A DNA stretch of 64,000 nt from CAZHJK01 sp964533275. Lineage in GTDB: Bacteria > Bacillota > Clostridia > Eubacteriales > Garciellaceae. A model generated the notes under the pieces. It searched no databases. It saw only the letters and a list, made by a program, of their open reading frames with translations, and was not told where the DNA came from. Below, one piece after another: positions 36,589-45,115 of the stretch; positions within the stretch are counted from its first letter, which is position 1, and every line of letters starts with the position of its first letter. Where the stretch lies: assembly GCA_964533275.1 (NCBI GenBank), contig CAZHJK010000001.1, forward strand, positions 124,001-188,000, given 5' to 3'. Both the position numbers and the translations under genes were made by a program.

Positions 36589-36610
36589 AAAACTCCATTA
36601 AGTAGATTTA

Positions 36611-36646
36611 AAAAGGCTAAGATAAATTCTTTATCTTAGCCTTTTT
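36611..36646. terminator. Bidirectional terminator between the DUF1846 and LtaS-like genes
   Basis: A 15-bp stem (36611-36625 with 36631-36645) has A-runs before and T-runs after it, so it works in both directions. Confidence 0.95.
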
Positions 36647-36654
36647 AATAATTG

Positions 36655-38607
36655 TTATTCTATTACTTTACTATAATAATCAAGATCTAAAATTCTAGCA
36701 GAATAGTGGAACTTAGCATTTATGATATTAGATAGTTTGTTTATATAACTATCATCAACTTCAATGTTATCCTTCGATATAAACTTTTCTAATTCTGAAT
36801 TATATTTTCCTTTATCAGTTATATAGCTTCTATTTGAGAAAATAACAAGTGGTTCAGAGTCTGAAAAGATATCTCTTCCCATCAATAATCTAGAATCATA
36901 TTCTAACCCAAGTAAGTTAGATAGGGTTGGTATAATATCTAAGCTTGAACTAGGTTTTTCAATTATTTCAGGTTCCATTCCCTTTGTGTATAAAATAAAG
37001 GGACTTTTGTATAATTCAAAGTTTTTTTCCACATTATGACCAGCAAGCTCATCTATTTCTTCATCCTCAAGTCCATATGGATAATGGTCAGCACTTATAG
37101 CTATAAGGGTTTTATCAGCTATGCCAGCATCTTCAAGCTTTTCTAGAAGATGCTCCATTGCCCTATCAAGTTCTACCTGGGTAGCAATATATGCTTTTCC
37201 CGTTTCAGAATATGGAAGATCTTTTACTGTATCTTTATTCTTATTAGCCATACTATTTCCTGAAAAGCTATATCGCAGATGTCCACTGACTGTCATATAG
37301 TAACTATGAAAGGGCTGGTTATCAATATATTCCGGTATAGTTTGTTCTAACATCTCCAAGTCAGAAGCAGGCCAAACCTTCTTAACCTTTAAACCATTAC
37401 CTACTCCTTTATAATCATAACCCATATTTGGATGGGAAATATGTCTTTTATAATAAGAATAAGTATGGTTGTGATATGCCATAGACTTATAACCAAGTTC
37501 ATTTAGTTGGTTACCCATTACAAAGGGCATATCATTACTGCCAGATTCAAAAAAGCTCCACACACCACTTTTAGGAATAAGTCCTGTACATGCTACATAT
37601 TCACCATCAGAAGTACTTACCTCCCAAATAGGATTATAAAAATTTGTAAAATTATACCCCTCATGGACCATTTTATATAGAGTGGGAGTGGCTTCTTCAT
37701 GTATAGCATAAGGAGAAAAGCCTTCAGCTGTAATCAAGATTAGATTATAGCCTTCATATTTTCCAGTATAGTTATTTTTAGAAGTTGGTTGCACATTATT
37801 AAAATACTTATGCATTTCTATTATTTCATCGTCTTCTTCATTAGCAATGAGTTGTTCAAAATCTATTTCTAATGTATTATACTCTATTTCTACTACTTCC
37901 TCTTCATTTCCTTCGGTTGATGGGTTAGTTGGTTCCTCTATTTCTGGAGATATGGTGTCTAATGAAGGTGACCAACCTAAAGCAAGTCTTTGTATATCCA
38001 ATCTCATGGTAGTAATTAACCCCAATTTTTCCATGGAAAGTTTAGGGTAATTAGTATTATAATATAAATCATAGAAGGAATTAGGTACTCTGTCAATTAT
38101 ATTAATTATACCAATGGCTAATAAGTGGGATAGAACAATACAAAGGGCTAGTACTACTCTTCCTCGCATTTTTATATTACTAAAGGATATAAATCTTCTC
38201 CCGAAAATTATAAGTACTATAAATGGAATAAATAAAAGTGTGATCCATAGGTAGTTTTCTGAAATTGCAGTTAAGATTTCTCGCCAAAATTCCATGACCT
38301 GAGATGCATTTTTAGCGGAATACATAGTATAAAATACCTTAAAAATTTTTACATAAATAAGCTGAGAGGAAAAAATAAATCCTGTTAATCCAATTAAGAT
38401 TAATGAGACTATATAGTTTAATTTGTATCCAAACATGCTAGAAAGTATAGAAAAAATTATCCCTAATGTTGTAGAAAATATAATTAATAAAAATACATTT
38501 ATAAAGGTGAAATTACTAAATGTAGATAGGTTTAAAATAAATTCCATATAAATTAGAGAGAATATAATATAAAGTAATAGTTTAATGTATGAATATTTTT
38601 TCGCCAT
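36655..38607 (-). CDS. LtaS-like sulfatase-superfamily membrane protein
   Basis: A 650-residue protein with five N-terminal membrane helices (to about residue 180), an acidic linker (GNEEEVVEIEYN), and an extracellular sulfatase-fold domain. It has the metal and nucleophile sites LILITAEGFSPYAI, a nucleophile Thr in VSTSDGEYVA near 325, ISADHYPYG, and PFILYTKG. LtaS polymerises glycerol phosphate from phosphatidylglycerol on the cell surface. Related proteins act as primases or phosphoglycerol transferases, so the exact role is open. AAAGGAGG precedes the ATG. Confidence 0.88.
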   Translation of the reverse strand: MAKKYSYIKLLLYIIFSLIYMEFILNLSTFSNFTFINVFLLIIFSTTLGIIFSILSSMFGYKLNYIVSLILIGLTGFIFSSQLIYVKIFKVFYTMYSAKNASQVMEFWREILTAISENYLWITLLFIPFIVLIIFGRRFISFSNIKMRGRVVLALCIVLSHLLAIGIINIIDRVPNSFYDLYYNTNYPKLSMEKLGLITTMRLDIQRLALGWSPSLDTISPEIEEPTNPSTEGNEEEVVEIEYNTLEIDFEQLIANEEDDEIIEMHKYFNNVQPTSKNNYTGKYEGYNLILITAEGFSPYAIHEEATPTLYKMVHEGYNFTNFYNPIWEVSTSDGEYVACTGLIPKSGVWSFFESGSNDMPFVMGNQLNELGYKSMAYHNHTYSYYKRHISHPNMGYDYKGVGNGLKVKKVWPASDLEMLEQTIPEYIDNQPFHSYYMTVSGHLRYSFSGNSMANKNKDTVKDLPYSETGKAYIATQVELDRAMEHLLEKLEDAGIADKTLIAISADHYPYGLEDEEIDELAGHNVEKNFELYKSPFILYTKGMEPEIIEKPSSSLDIIPTLSNLLGLEYDSRLLMGRDIFSDSEPLVIFSNRSYITDKGKYNSELEKFISKDNIEVDDSYINKLSNIINAKFHYSARILDLDYYSKVIE

Positions 38608-38624
38608 TTAGAAAAACCTCCTTT

Positions 38625-38648
38625 TGTCCATTATAGTATAGTTGGACA
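38625..38648 (-). promoter_or_regulatory. Inverted repeat enclosing the putative -10 of the LtaS-like gene
   Basis: On the minus strand TGTCCA and TGGACA flank 12 bases that contain TATACT and TATAAT hexamers. It lies only 18 bases before the start codon. A symmetric site enclosing a -10 box is typical of a repressor operator, but no repressor is identified. Confidence 0.45.
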
Positions 38649-38788
38649 TATTTTTCGATGAAAGATTTTGTCAATAAAGTAAAGATTTATTAACATTTGA
38701 TAATGATAATAAAAAATCATTAAACTATAATATTAAGATAAGTTAATTAACATATATTCATATAAAATAATTAAATTGAGGTGTAAAA

Positions 38789-39649
38789 ATGTCTAATGTA
38801 GCTGGAGAAGGCTGTGAGATACTAGTACCATTTAATGAAAGAAAACCCCTTAAAGAAATTGAACGAAACATAATAAAAAAATATCGAAAGGATATTTGGT
38901 CTAAATTTACCAAGGCTTTAAAGGAATATAGCTTAGTGGAAGAAGGAGATAGAATAGCTGTTGCTATATCTGGTGGTAAGGACAGCTTGTTAATGGCTAA
39001 GCTCTTTCAAGAATTGAAAAACCATAATAAGCAAGCTAGCTTTGAATTAGAATTTATTGTTGCGGATCCTGGATATCATCCAGATATAAAAAAACTACTA
39101 ATAGAGAATTGTAATTATCTAAATATACCAATACAGATTTTTGAGTCAGGAATTTTTAAGATAGTAGATGATATAGCCAAGGATTATCCATGCTTTATGT
39201 GTGCTAAAATGAGAAGGGGTGCTCTTTATACTAAGACTAAGGAATTAGGCTGTAATAAGCTAGCCCTAGGACACCACTTTAATGATGTAATTGAAACCAC
39301 ATTATTAAACATGCTTTATACAGGCAATTTTAAAACCATGTTACCTAAATTAAGATCAACAAATTTTGAAGGGATAGAATTAATAAGACCTCTCTATAAT
39401 ATTGAAGAAAAAAGCATAGAGAAATTTATCCAGGATAGCGGAATATGGGCACTAAATTGTGCCTGTATGGTAGCAGCTAAAAAGATAGGTGGTAAGCGGC
39501 TAGAAATAAAAAAAATGATTGAGGAATTAAATAAAAACATAGAAGGTGCGGATAAATCTATTTTTAATGCCGCAAAGAATGTAAATATGGACACTATATT
39601 AGGATGGAAAAAAGATGGGGTAAAATACTCCTATCTAGATTTTTATTAA
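38789..39649 (+). CDS. ttcA: TtcA/TtuA family PP-loop tRNA thiolase
   Basis: A 286-residue PP-loop ATPase that would thiolate tRNA (2-thiocytidine 32 in TtcA). The PP-loop is AVAISGGKDSLLMAKL near residue 60. The conserved cysteine pair lies in PCFMCAKMRRGALY near residue 140, and GHHFNDVIETTLLNML follows. The extreme C-terminal 17 codons are duplicated in degraded form downstream of the tRNA gene. It has a GAGGTG ribosome binding site. Its neighbour is a tRNA-Leu gene, which may be coincidence. Confidence 0.9.
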   Translation: MSNVAGEGCEILVPFNERKPLKEIERNIIKKYRKDIWSKFTKALKEYSLVEEGDRIAVAISGGKDSLLMAKLFQELKNHNKQASFELEFIVADPGYHPDIKKLLIENCNYLNIPIQIFESGIFKIVDDIAKDYPCFMCAKMRRGALYTKTKELGCNKLALGHHFNDVIETTLLNMLYTGNFKTMLPKLRSTNFEGIELIRPLYNIEEKSIEKFIQDSGIWALNCACMVAAKKIGGKRLEIKKMIEELNKNIEGADKSIFNAAKNVNMDTILGWKKDGVKYSYLDFY

Positions 39650-39733
39650 TAATTAGATAATACTTAATAATACAAAAAGAATAAAATATTGATATTGTAA
39701 AAATTCTTATTTATAATAAATATATAATTAAAT

Positions 39734-39820
39734 GCGGGAATGGTGGAATAGGCAGACACGCTAGATTCAGGTTCTAGTGGTGGGAACACTGTGCAGGTTC
39801 AAGTCCTGTTTCCCGCACCA
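39734..39820 (+). tRNA. tRNA-Leu (anticodon CAG)
   Basis: The 87-base sequence folds as a class II tRNA. The acceptor stem GCGGGAA pairs with TTCCCGC, with an encoded CCA end. The D-arm is GGTGGAATAGGCAGAC, and the anticodon loop TTCAGGT gives CAG. It has a long variable arm typical of leucine tRNA (TGGTGGGAACACTGT) and a T-arm GGTTCAAGTCC. It stands alone. Confidence 0.97.
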
Positions 39821-39837
39821 AATAAGATTAAGTAAAA

Positions 39838-39867
39838 AGTAGTCAGAACCTTGGTATTCTGACTACT
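39838..39867 (+). terminator. Hairpin after tRNA-Leu
   Basis: A perfect 11-bp stem, AGTAGTCAGAA with TTCTGACTACT, and an 8-base loop are followed by AATATTT. It resembles the TAGTCAG/CTGACTA stem at 44239-44270 on the other side of the DUF819 module. Confidence 0.7.
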
Positions 39868-39872
39868 AATAT

Positions 39873-39923
39873 TTAGGTTGGGGAAAAGATGGAGATAAAT
39901 ATTCCTATCTAGGTTTGGATTAA
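39873..39923 (+). pseudogene. Degraded copy of the last 17 codons of ttcA
   Basis: This stretch reads LGWGKDGDKYSYLGLD then TAA. The true ttcA end (39599-39649) reads LGWKKDGVKYSYLDFY then TAA. Eleven of 16 residues agree, and both end at the same codon. It has no start and no upstream part, so it is a remnant of a duplicated or deleted ttcA-like gene beyond the tRNA. Confidence 0.75.
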
Positions 39924-39988
39924 TAAAAACAATTTATTATAAAAAATATATATAAAAAATAGAATAAAAAATAGAATAGAGAAAATAC

Positions 39989-40017
39989 TTGACAAAAGTT
40001 GTTGGAATATTTAAACT
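39989..40017 (+). promoter_or_regulatory. Promoter of the DUF3870 gene
   Basis: A perfect -35, TTGACA (39989-39994), is followed after 17 bases by TAAACT (40012-40017). It precedes the more GC-rich gene module by about 40 bases. Confidence 0.65.
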
Positions 40018-40059
40018 ATAATCATAGCTATTTTGCTTCGATGGGAAGGAGGCTTCTAC

Positions 40060-40383
40060 TTGAACGATATGCATTCAGTATTTGTCATCGGAGAATCTCG
40101 CACCAATGCAGACAATGCCATCACGAAGATATATGGATCATTCTATATGGCTTTTGAGGTGGATGATACTAGTTTTGAGGTGATTGATTTCAGTTGTACC
40201 CATACGATTGATGCTACCGAACGGTATTTAGCCAAGTTGTTTTTAGGTAAACGATTCCCAGATATTGAGAACTGGTTGGAAGAAGAGTTGGAACAGCGGT
40301 ATGGTGCTTCTTCTCGCAAAGCGGTTGCCGTAGCTTATCGAGAAGCTCTGAAACGCTGGAGGATCATGACCAAAAATGAATGA
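40060..40383 (+). CDS. DUF3870 domain protein
   Basis: A 107-residue protein of the DUF3870 family, function unknown. Visible family features are HSVFVIGESRTNADNAITKIYG at the start, FSCTHTIDATERYL near the middle, and YGASSRKAVAVAYREAL near the end. The start is TTG at 40060, with GGAGG seven bases upstream; ATG at 40069 is an alternative. It has its own promoter and terminator but is probably functionally linked with the DUF819 operon that follows in the same compositional block. Confidence 0.82.
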   Translation: MNDMHSVFVIGESRTNADNAITKIYGSFYMAFEVDDTSFEVIDFSCTHTIDATERYLAKLFLGKRFPDIENWLEEELEQRYGASSRKAVAVAYREALKRWRIMTKNE

Positions 40384-40454
40384 GTAAGTAAAATTAAATA
40401 CATAATGTTGCTTTGTCAATGCTAGATATGGCTACCACCATATCGTCGCAGATG

Positions 40455-40506
40455 AAACCCAACAGAATCAAGCGTGATATCACGTTTGACTTTTGTTGGG
40501 TTTTTT
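40455..40506 (+). terminator. Long-stem terminator after the DUF3870 gene
   Basis: A nearly continuous inverted repeat of about 22 bp (from AAACCCAACA to TGTTGGGTTT, with TCAA/TTGA and CGTGAT/ATCACG inside) is followed by a run of T. Confidence 0.9.
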
Positions 40507-40602
40507 ATATTAGAAAAGATGATTTACTTATGTTAAAGTATTTTCGTTATAAATCGGGAAGGGAGACCCGTTTATAAAATATAAAAAAAGGGAGAGATAT
40601 CA

Positions 40603-41760
40603 TTGATTAATAATGGCTTTACGTACATCGCATTTTTAATATTCTTTGCTGCAATGTTAGTTGCCGTAAAAAAGGCGACCAACTGGAAAATTTTTAATTT
40701 TGTACCTCCAATCGTTATGGTCTATCTGTTCAACATGATTTTCTGTACCATTAATCTGTGGGATATGGAGGCAACCTCTGTGGCCTATTCCGCAACAAAA
40801 AACAATCTTTTATACGCAATGATTTTTGTTATGCTACTGCGTTGTGACTTCCGAAAATTGGCAAAATTAGGTGGCCGCATGACTGCCATATTCATGGGTG
40901 GTGCTATTTCTATCGCTGTGGGCTTTGTCATTGCATTCCTGCTATTTAAGGGCTCGCTTGGAGTAGAGTCTTGGCGTGGTATGGCTGCTTTGGCTGCTTC
41001 CTGGATTGGTGGATCCGGAAACATGGCAGCGGTACAGGATGCACTGGCTGTGCCTGAAGCCGATTTCGGCGCTGCACTCATCGTTGACACAATTTTCTAT
41101 TCAGTATGGATTGCACTATTGCTGGTTGTAATTCCATTTGCATCCAAATGGAACAAGGCAGTGAAAGCTGATACTTCTAAATTAGATTCTATTGCATCTG
41201 CAGCCAATGCTGAAATCGAAAAAGAAAGCAACTCGGTTGACTTTACTTCTTTGCTTACTCTATTAGGTCTATCCCTGATTGTTTCTGCAATCACTCAAAA
41301 TCTGGGTGGAGTTTTAGCTTACGGTATGCTTGATAAGGGAACTGTTACAGTGTTGTTAGTAACCGTAATAGGTCTTGCAGCAGCTATGTCTCCGATTGGA
41401 AAGATGTCTGGTGTAACAGAAATGTCAAATATTTATTTATATGTAGTAATTGCTTTGCTGGCTTCTCGAGCAGGATTAAACGAGTTATTAGACGCACCTA
41501 TGTGGTTGGCAGCTGGTTTATTTGTATTGATCATTCATGTTATCGTAATGTTCCTATTGTCAAAGCTGTTCCACTGGGATTTGTGCATGGTATCAACAGC
41601 ATCCTTGGCAAACCTAGGTGGTTCGGCATCGGCTCCTATCGTTGCATCGGCTTATAATCCTTCCTATACAGGTATCGGTGTATTGATGGGTGTATTAGGT
41701 GCAGCTGTGGGTAATATTATGGGGCTGGGAATTGCAAGAATTATGCAATTGTTTATTTAA
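40603..41760 (+). CDS. DUF819 family membrane permease
   Basis: A 385-residue protein with about ten to eleven membrane segments, of the DUF819 (YjcL-type) family of predicted carriers. Conserved blocks are AALAASWIGGSGNMAAVQDAL near residue 130 and STASLANLGGSASAPIVASAYN near 335. Start is TTG at 40603 with AAAGGGAGAG upstream. A small hairpin (about 40550-40574) sits in the leader. It is first in an operon with a transglutaminase-like protein and a dipeptidase, so peptide or amino-acid transport is likely (inference). Confidence 0.88.
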   Translation: MINNGFTYIAFLIFFAAMLVAVKKATNWKIFNFVPPIVMVYLFNMIFCTINLWDMEATSVAYSATKNNLLYAMIFVMLLRCDFRKLAKLGGRMTAIFMGGAISIAVGFVIAFLLFKGSLGVESWRGMAALAASWIGGSGNMAAVQDALAVPEADFGAALIVDTIFYSVWIALLLVVIPFASKWNKAVKADTSKLDSIASAANAEIEKESNSVDFTSLLTLLGLSLIVSAITQNLGGVLAYGMLDKGTVTVLLVTVIGLAAAMSPIGKMSGVTEMSNIYLYVVIALLASRAGLNELLDAPMWLAAGLFVLIIHVIVMFLLSKLFHWDLCMVSTASLANLGGSASAPIVASAYNPSYTGIGVLMGVLGAAVGNIMGLGIARIMQLFI

Positions 41761-41796
41761 TTTCAGTCCATCACCTAAAGTAAGGAGGAGGATAGT

Positions 41797-43185
41797 ATGG
41801 ATTTGAACCGCAATTTTGAATATTTACAGATTGGCCTGTCCGATGATATTTTGCGTCGTAAGGTGTATGGAGATTTCGAAGGGGCGATTCAGCTTATAGA
41901 CAGAAAGCTAAAAGCAGGAGATCAGTCTCAGGCATTTCGCAACTGCCTGATTGTCCAGCGAGAGATGATGGTTCGCTTACCTGAAAACTATCCTTATACA
42001 AAAGAACAGGCTATCGCCCGTGTACAGAAGTATATTCCGGACTTTACAGAAGCTGAGTTTGATGAGAGAGAACTGAATGGAGAGATTGAATGGATTTACA
42101 TTCAGGGCATTCCCTACTACTTTGACCGGTTTTATGAAAGTTTGATTAAAACCGATGCTGCCTTTGCTGCAAGAGCCGGAGTAAAAAATATGGTTAGTGA
42201 CGGCGGCACCATAGGTAGAGATATGCTAGAAGATCCGCTGGATCGGATTGCGCGTAAAATGCGAGATAAGGGAAGTATCTCCAATCGAATTTGTGTTCGA
42301 GCCAGTGTGCGGATTAAGGACGAATACTTTAAGAAGGGTGAGTTGGTTCGAGTCCATTTACCAATTCCATGTGACTGTCCACAACAAGGTGAAATCCGTA
42401 TTGAACGAATGGAACCGCCTGACGGACAGGTTGCACCTGAGGATGCGCTTCAGCGTACTATATGCTGGGAAGAACGGATGACGGAGAATCATACTTTTAT
42501 GGTAGAATATTCATATGTTTATACCGCTCAGTACCACGATGTAGATTCGATTGTTCCTGATGAAAAGCAACCTTCTTTTGACATCCATGAACAGCCTCCC
42601 CATATTATGTTTACACCATATATTCGGGAGCTTGCTAAGTCATTGACACAGGGACTGAAGTCTCCCTTGGAAAAGGCTAGATCGATTTACGACTTTGTGA
42701 CATTGAATGTTAAATACAGCTTTATGCGGTCATATTTCTGTTTGGAGAGTATTCCAGAAACAGGTGCGCGCAATCAGCGAGGTGACTGTGGAGTTATGGC
42801 ATTGTTGTTTATTACACTGTGCCGTTATGCCGGGATACCGGCATGTTGGCAAAGCGGACTGGTTACACGCCCTGATTTTTGCGGAGCACATGATTGGACC
42901 ATGTTCTATGTTGCTCCTTATGGTTGGTTATATGCTGATCCATCCTTTGGAGCGGGTGCAGTTCGGGAGCAAAATGAAGAGCGACGCCAATTCTATTTTG
43001 GCAATTTGGATCCTTTCCGAATGGTTGCTAACAGTCAATTCCAGGGTGATTTTACGGTGCCAAAGGAATTTTGGAGGGCAGATCCATATGATAATCAGGT
43101 GGGCGAAATTGAAAATGACCACCGAGGATTACGCTATTTTGAGTTTGACAGATCTAAAGAGATAATTAAATTTGAGGAACTGTAA
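41797..43185 (+). CDS. Transglutaminase-like cysteine peptidase
   Basis: A 462-residue cytoplasmic protein (no signal peptide) with a C-terminal transglutaminase-like core. The Cys-His-Asp triad is visible in RGDCGVMALLFITLCR (about residue 328), FCGAHDWTMFYV and YADPSFGAG. The N-terminal about 250 residues form a less familiar region with many acidic residues and a beta-rich segment. Such bacterial proteins usually act as peptidases or amidases. It is between the permease and dipeptidase genes, with AAGGAGGAGG before the ATG. Confidence 0.87.
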   Translation: MDLNRNFEYLQIGLSDDILRRKVYGDFEGAIQLIDRKLKAGDQSQAFRNCLIVQREMMVRLPENYPYTKEQAIARVQKYIPDFTEAEFDERELNGEIEWIYIQGIPYYFDRFYESLIKTDAAFAARAGVKNMVSDGGTIGRDMLEDPLDRIARKMRDKGSISNRICVRASVRIKDEYFKKGELVRVHLPIPCDCPQQGEIRIERMEPPDGQVAPEDALQRTICWEERMTENHTFMVEYSYVYTAQYHDVDSIVPDEKQPSFDIHEQPPHIMFTPYIRELAKSLTQGLKSPLEKARSIYDFVTLNVKYSFMRSYFCLESIPETGARNQRGDCGVMALLFITLCRYAGIPACWQSGLVTRPDFCGAHDWTMFYVAPYGWLYADPSFGAGAVREQNEERRQFYFGNLDPFRMVANSQFQGDFTVPKEFWRADPYDNQVGEIENDHRGLRYFEFDRSKEIIKFEEL

Positions 43186-43219
43186 TTTTGCTCTAAGTAT
43201 TAGTAAGTTAAGGAGAGAT

Positions 43220-44191
43220 ATGATGATACCTGATACAATGATGAAGCCTTATGCACTAATTGACCTACATTGTGATACGCTAACAGACTGGAAATATACT
43301 AGTACTGGAAATCTGGATACATTGGACGATCCGAAACGGGTTCTGTCTCTTACTTCCATGCCGGAAGGTATGCACTGGGCACAGTTTTATGCTGTGTTCA
43401 TTCCAGATGAGATACAAGGGCAGGAGGCCATCAATTATTTTGCGTTTAATCGCGATAGCTTCTATCGTCAGATGGAACAGTTTAAAGATCGGGTGATGCC
43501 TTGTCGCACTGTTTCTGAAATGGAAGTAGCTTGGGCGGAAGGAAAGACAGCTGCTTTTCTCACTATTGAGAATGGTACTGCGCTAGCAGGTGATTTAAGC
43601 AGGGCAAAGGTACTGGCTGATGAAGGCGTAAAAGCTTTGACCCTGGTATGGAATGGGGAAAATGATCTGGGCTCCGGGCATGCCACTGACCATGGTCTAT
43701 CTGACCTTGGGAAGGCTATGGTGCCTGAGTTGGAAAAGCAGGGAATTATTGCGGATATCTCCCACCTCAACGATTCTGGCTTCACTGACTTTTTAAAGGT
43801 AGCTAGAAAACCATTTATGGCGACCCATTCAAATGCTAGAGCGGTGTGTAGTCATAAGCGCAATCTTACTGATAATATGATTCAAGAGATGGTTCATCGA
43901 GACTGTCTAATAGGTTTGAATTACTTCGTTAATTTTATTAAGGACGATGGTGAGGTTAAGAGCCTAGACGATCTCTACCGCCATGTTGAGCATTTTTTCA
44001 TACTGGGGGCAGAAAAGAATTTGGCTTTGGGTTCTGATTTTGATGGTGCAGTTCTACCTGAGTCCCTTAGCACTCCGGCAGATGCTGCTGGATTATACGA
44101 ATATTTTATTTCCCGAGGTCTAACTAAGGAGCAGGCGGAAGGGATTATGTATAAAAACGCACAGACATTCTTGGAGAAGAACTTGGGTTAA
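43220..44191 (+). CDS. Membrane dipeptidase (peptidase M19, renal dipeptidase family)
   Basis: A 323-residue M19 dipeptidase without a signal peptide. The zinc ligands are visible in ALIDLHCDTLTDW at the start, the bridging Glu in AFLTIENGTAL near residue 120, ADISHLND near 180, and ATHSNARAVCSHKRNLTD near 205. GSDFDGAV completes the site. It cleaves dipeptides, often including those with D-amino acids. Tandem ATGs at 43220 and 43223 are both possible; the second has better spacing from AAGGAG. The gene ends the operon. Confidence 0.92.
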   Translation: MMIPDTMMKPYALIDLHCDTLTDWKYTSTGNLDTLDDPKRVLSLTSMPEGMHWAQFYAVFIPDEIQGQEAINYFAFNRDSFYRQMEQFKDRVMPCRTVSEMEVAWAEGKTAAFLTIENGTALAGDLSRAKVLADEGVKALTLVWNGENDLGSGHATDHGLSDLGKAMVPELEKQGIIADISHLNDSGFTDFLKVARKPFMATHSNARAVCSHKRNLTDNMIQEMVHRDCLIGLNYFVNFIKDDGEVKSLDDLYRHVEHFFILGAEKNLALGSDFDGAVLPESLSTPADAAGLYEYFISRGLTKEQAEGIMYKNAQTFLEKNLG

Positions 44192-44238
44192 GGATTATGC
44201 TAAAAGTTGCTTTGTTGGGTGTGCAGTTATATAAAAAA

Positions 44239-44270
44239 TAGTCAGCATATCATTTTTGATATGCTGACTA
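44239..44270. terminator. Terminator between the dipeptidase and sleB
   Basis: A perfect 14-bp stem (TAGTCAGCATATCA with TGATATGCTGACTA) and a TTTT loop serve two converging genes. CTTTTA follows on the plus strand, and AAAAAAT precedes it. Confidence 0.9.
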
Positions 44271-44282
44271 CTTTTATTAGAT

Positions 44283-44978
44283 TTATTGATAAAATGTGTG
44301 ACCACCAATTCTCATTACATAATTTTTGTTTTGTACGATCCAGCTACCTGAAGCTTTAGATGGATTAAAGAAATAAGTTGAGTTTCCCACTGGTCTAACA
44401 CCATTTACAGAATCCCTAGCTGCTTGTATGCTCTCTGATGAAGGAGTGTTGTAAATAGTACCGTCAGCAACAGGGCTGAACTGGGGAATATGCTTATAAT
44501 ACTCAAAGATTACATTATAGACGGTATTAGGAAATTCATTGGATTTAACCCTGTTTAAAATAACATTTCCAACGGCAACCTTTCCTTTATAAGGCTCTCC
44601 ACCGGCTTCAGCATGAATAATTCTTGCTAACCAGTAAAGATCATCGGAATTATAATTTGTAGTAGAGCTTGTCCCTCGTGAGGATAAAGTAGAAGCTCCA
44701 TATAATGTTGATTGAGTTTCCTTACCCGCAATGCCATCAATTCTGATTTTACTATCAATTTGAAAATTAATTACTGCTCTTTCTGTAATCTTTCCATAGA
44801 TACCATCTACAGTATAGCTATAATAACCCTTATTTTGTAATTCTTGTTGAAGATTTGTAACATCGTTACCTCGACTGCCAAACTTTAAAGTTCTAAATTC
44901 ACTTGCAAATACCTCTGTGGTTAATACTGTTAGCATTAACAATATTAATAATATAGAAACAATTTTTTTATTATTCAT
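44283..44978 (-). CDS. sleB: SleB-type spore cortex-lytic/cell-wall hydrolase
   Basis: A 231-residue secreted protein with a signal peptide of about 25 residues, a peptidoglycan-binding domain type 1 (FGSRGNDVTNLQQELQNKGYY, VDGIYGKITERAVINFQ), and a C-terminal hydrolase_2 (SleB/CwlJ) domain (ARIIHAEAGGEPYKGKVAVG with the catalytic Glu, and GNSTYFFNPSKA). It degrades spore cortex during germination or the vegetative wall. The leader carries a c-di-AMP riboswitch, so it is probably controlled by that messenger. GGAAGGAG precedes the ATG. Confidence 0.93.
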   Translation of the reverse strand: MNNKKIVSILLILLMLTVLTTEVFASEFRTLKFGSRGNDVTNLQQELQNKGYYSYTVDGIYGKITERAVINFQIDSKIRIDGIAGKETQSTLYGASTLSSRGTSSTTNYNSDDLYWLARIIHAEAGGEPYKGKVAVGNVILNRVKSNEFPNTVYNVIFEYYKHIPQFSPVADGTIYNTPSSESIQAARDSVNGVRPVGNSTYFFNPSKASGSWIVQNKNYVMRIGGHTFYQ

Positions 44979-44999
44979 TGTTTATCTCCTTCCTAATTT

Positions 45000-45115
45000 G
45001 CTTCCGAAGTTAGCTGACGGGTTCGGGATAGAAGGCTCCCTACCATCATATGATGGATTAACCCCTAAGATGGTTCCTCCGCACCTATAAATATAGGATT
45101 CAGCACTTGAACTTA
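45000..45115 (-). ncRNA. Cyclic di-AMP riboswitch (ydaO/yuaA type)
   Basis: Read on the minus strand, the sleB leader has the conserved ydaO blocks in order: GCTGAATCC, GCGGAGGAACCA, GGGGTTAATCC, TAGGGA, TCCCGAACCCGTCAGCTAA and a closing CTTCGGAAGC. These match the c-di-AMP riboswitch consensus known upstream of wall hydrolases and potassium transporters. Only about 20 bases separate it from the start codon, and no terminator stem was found, so it may control translation. In this class the ligand normally turns the gene off. Confidence 0.93.
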
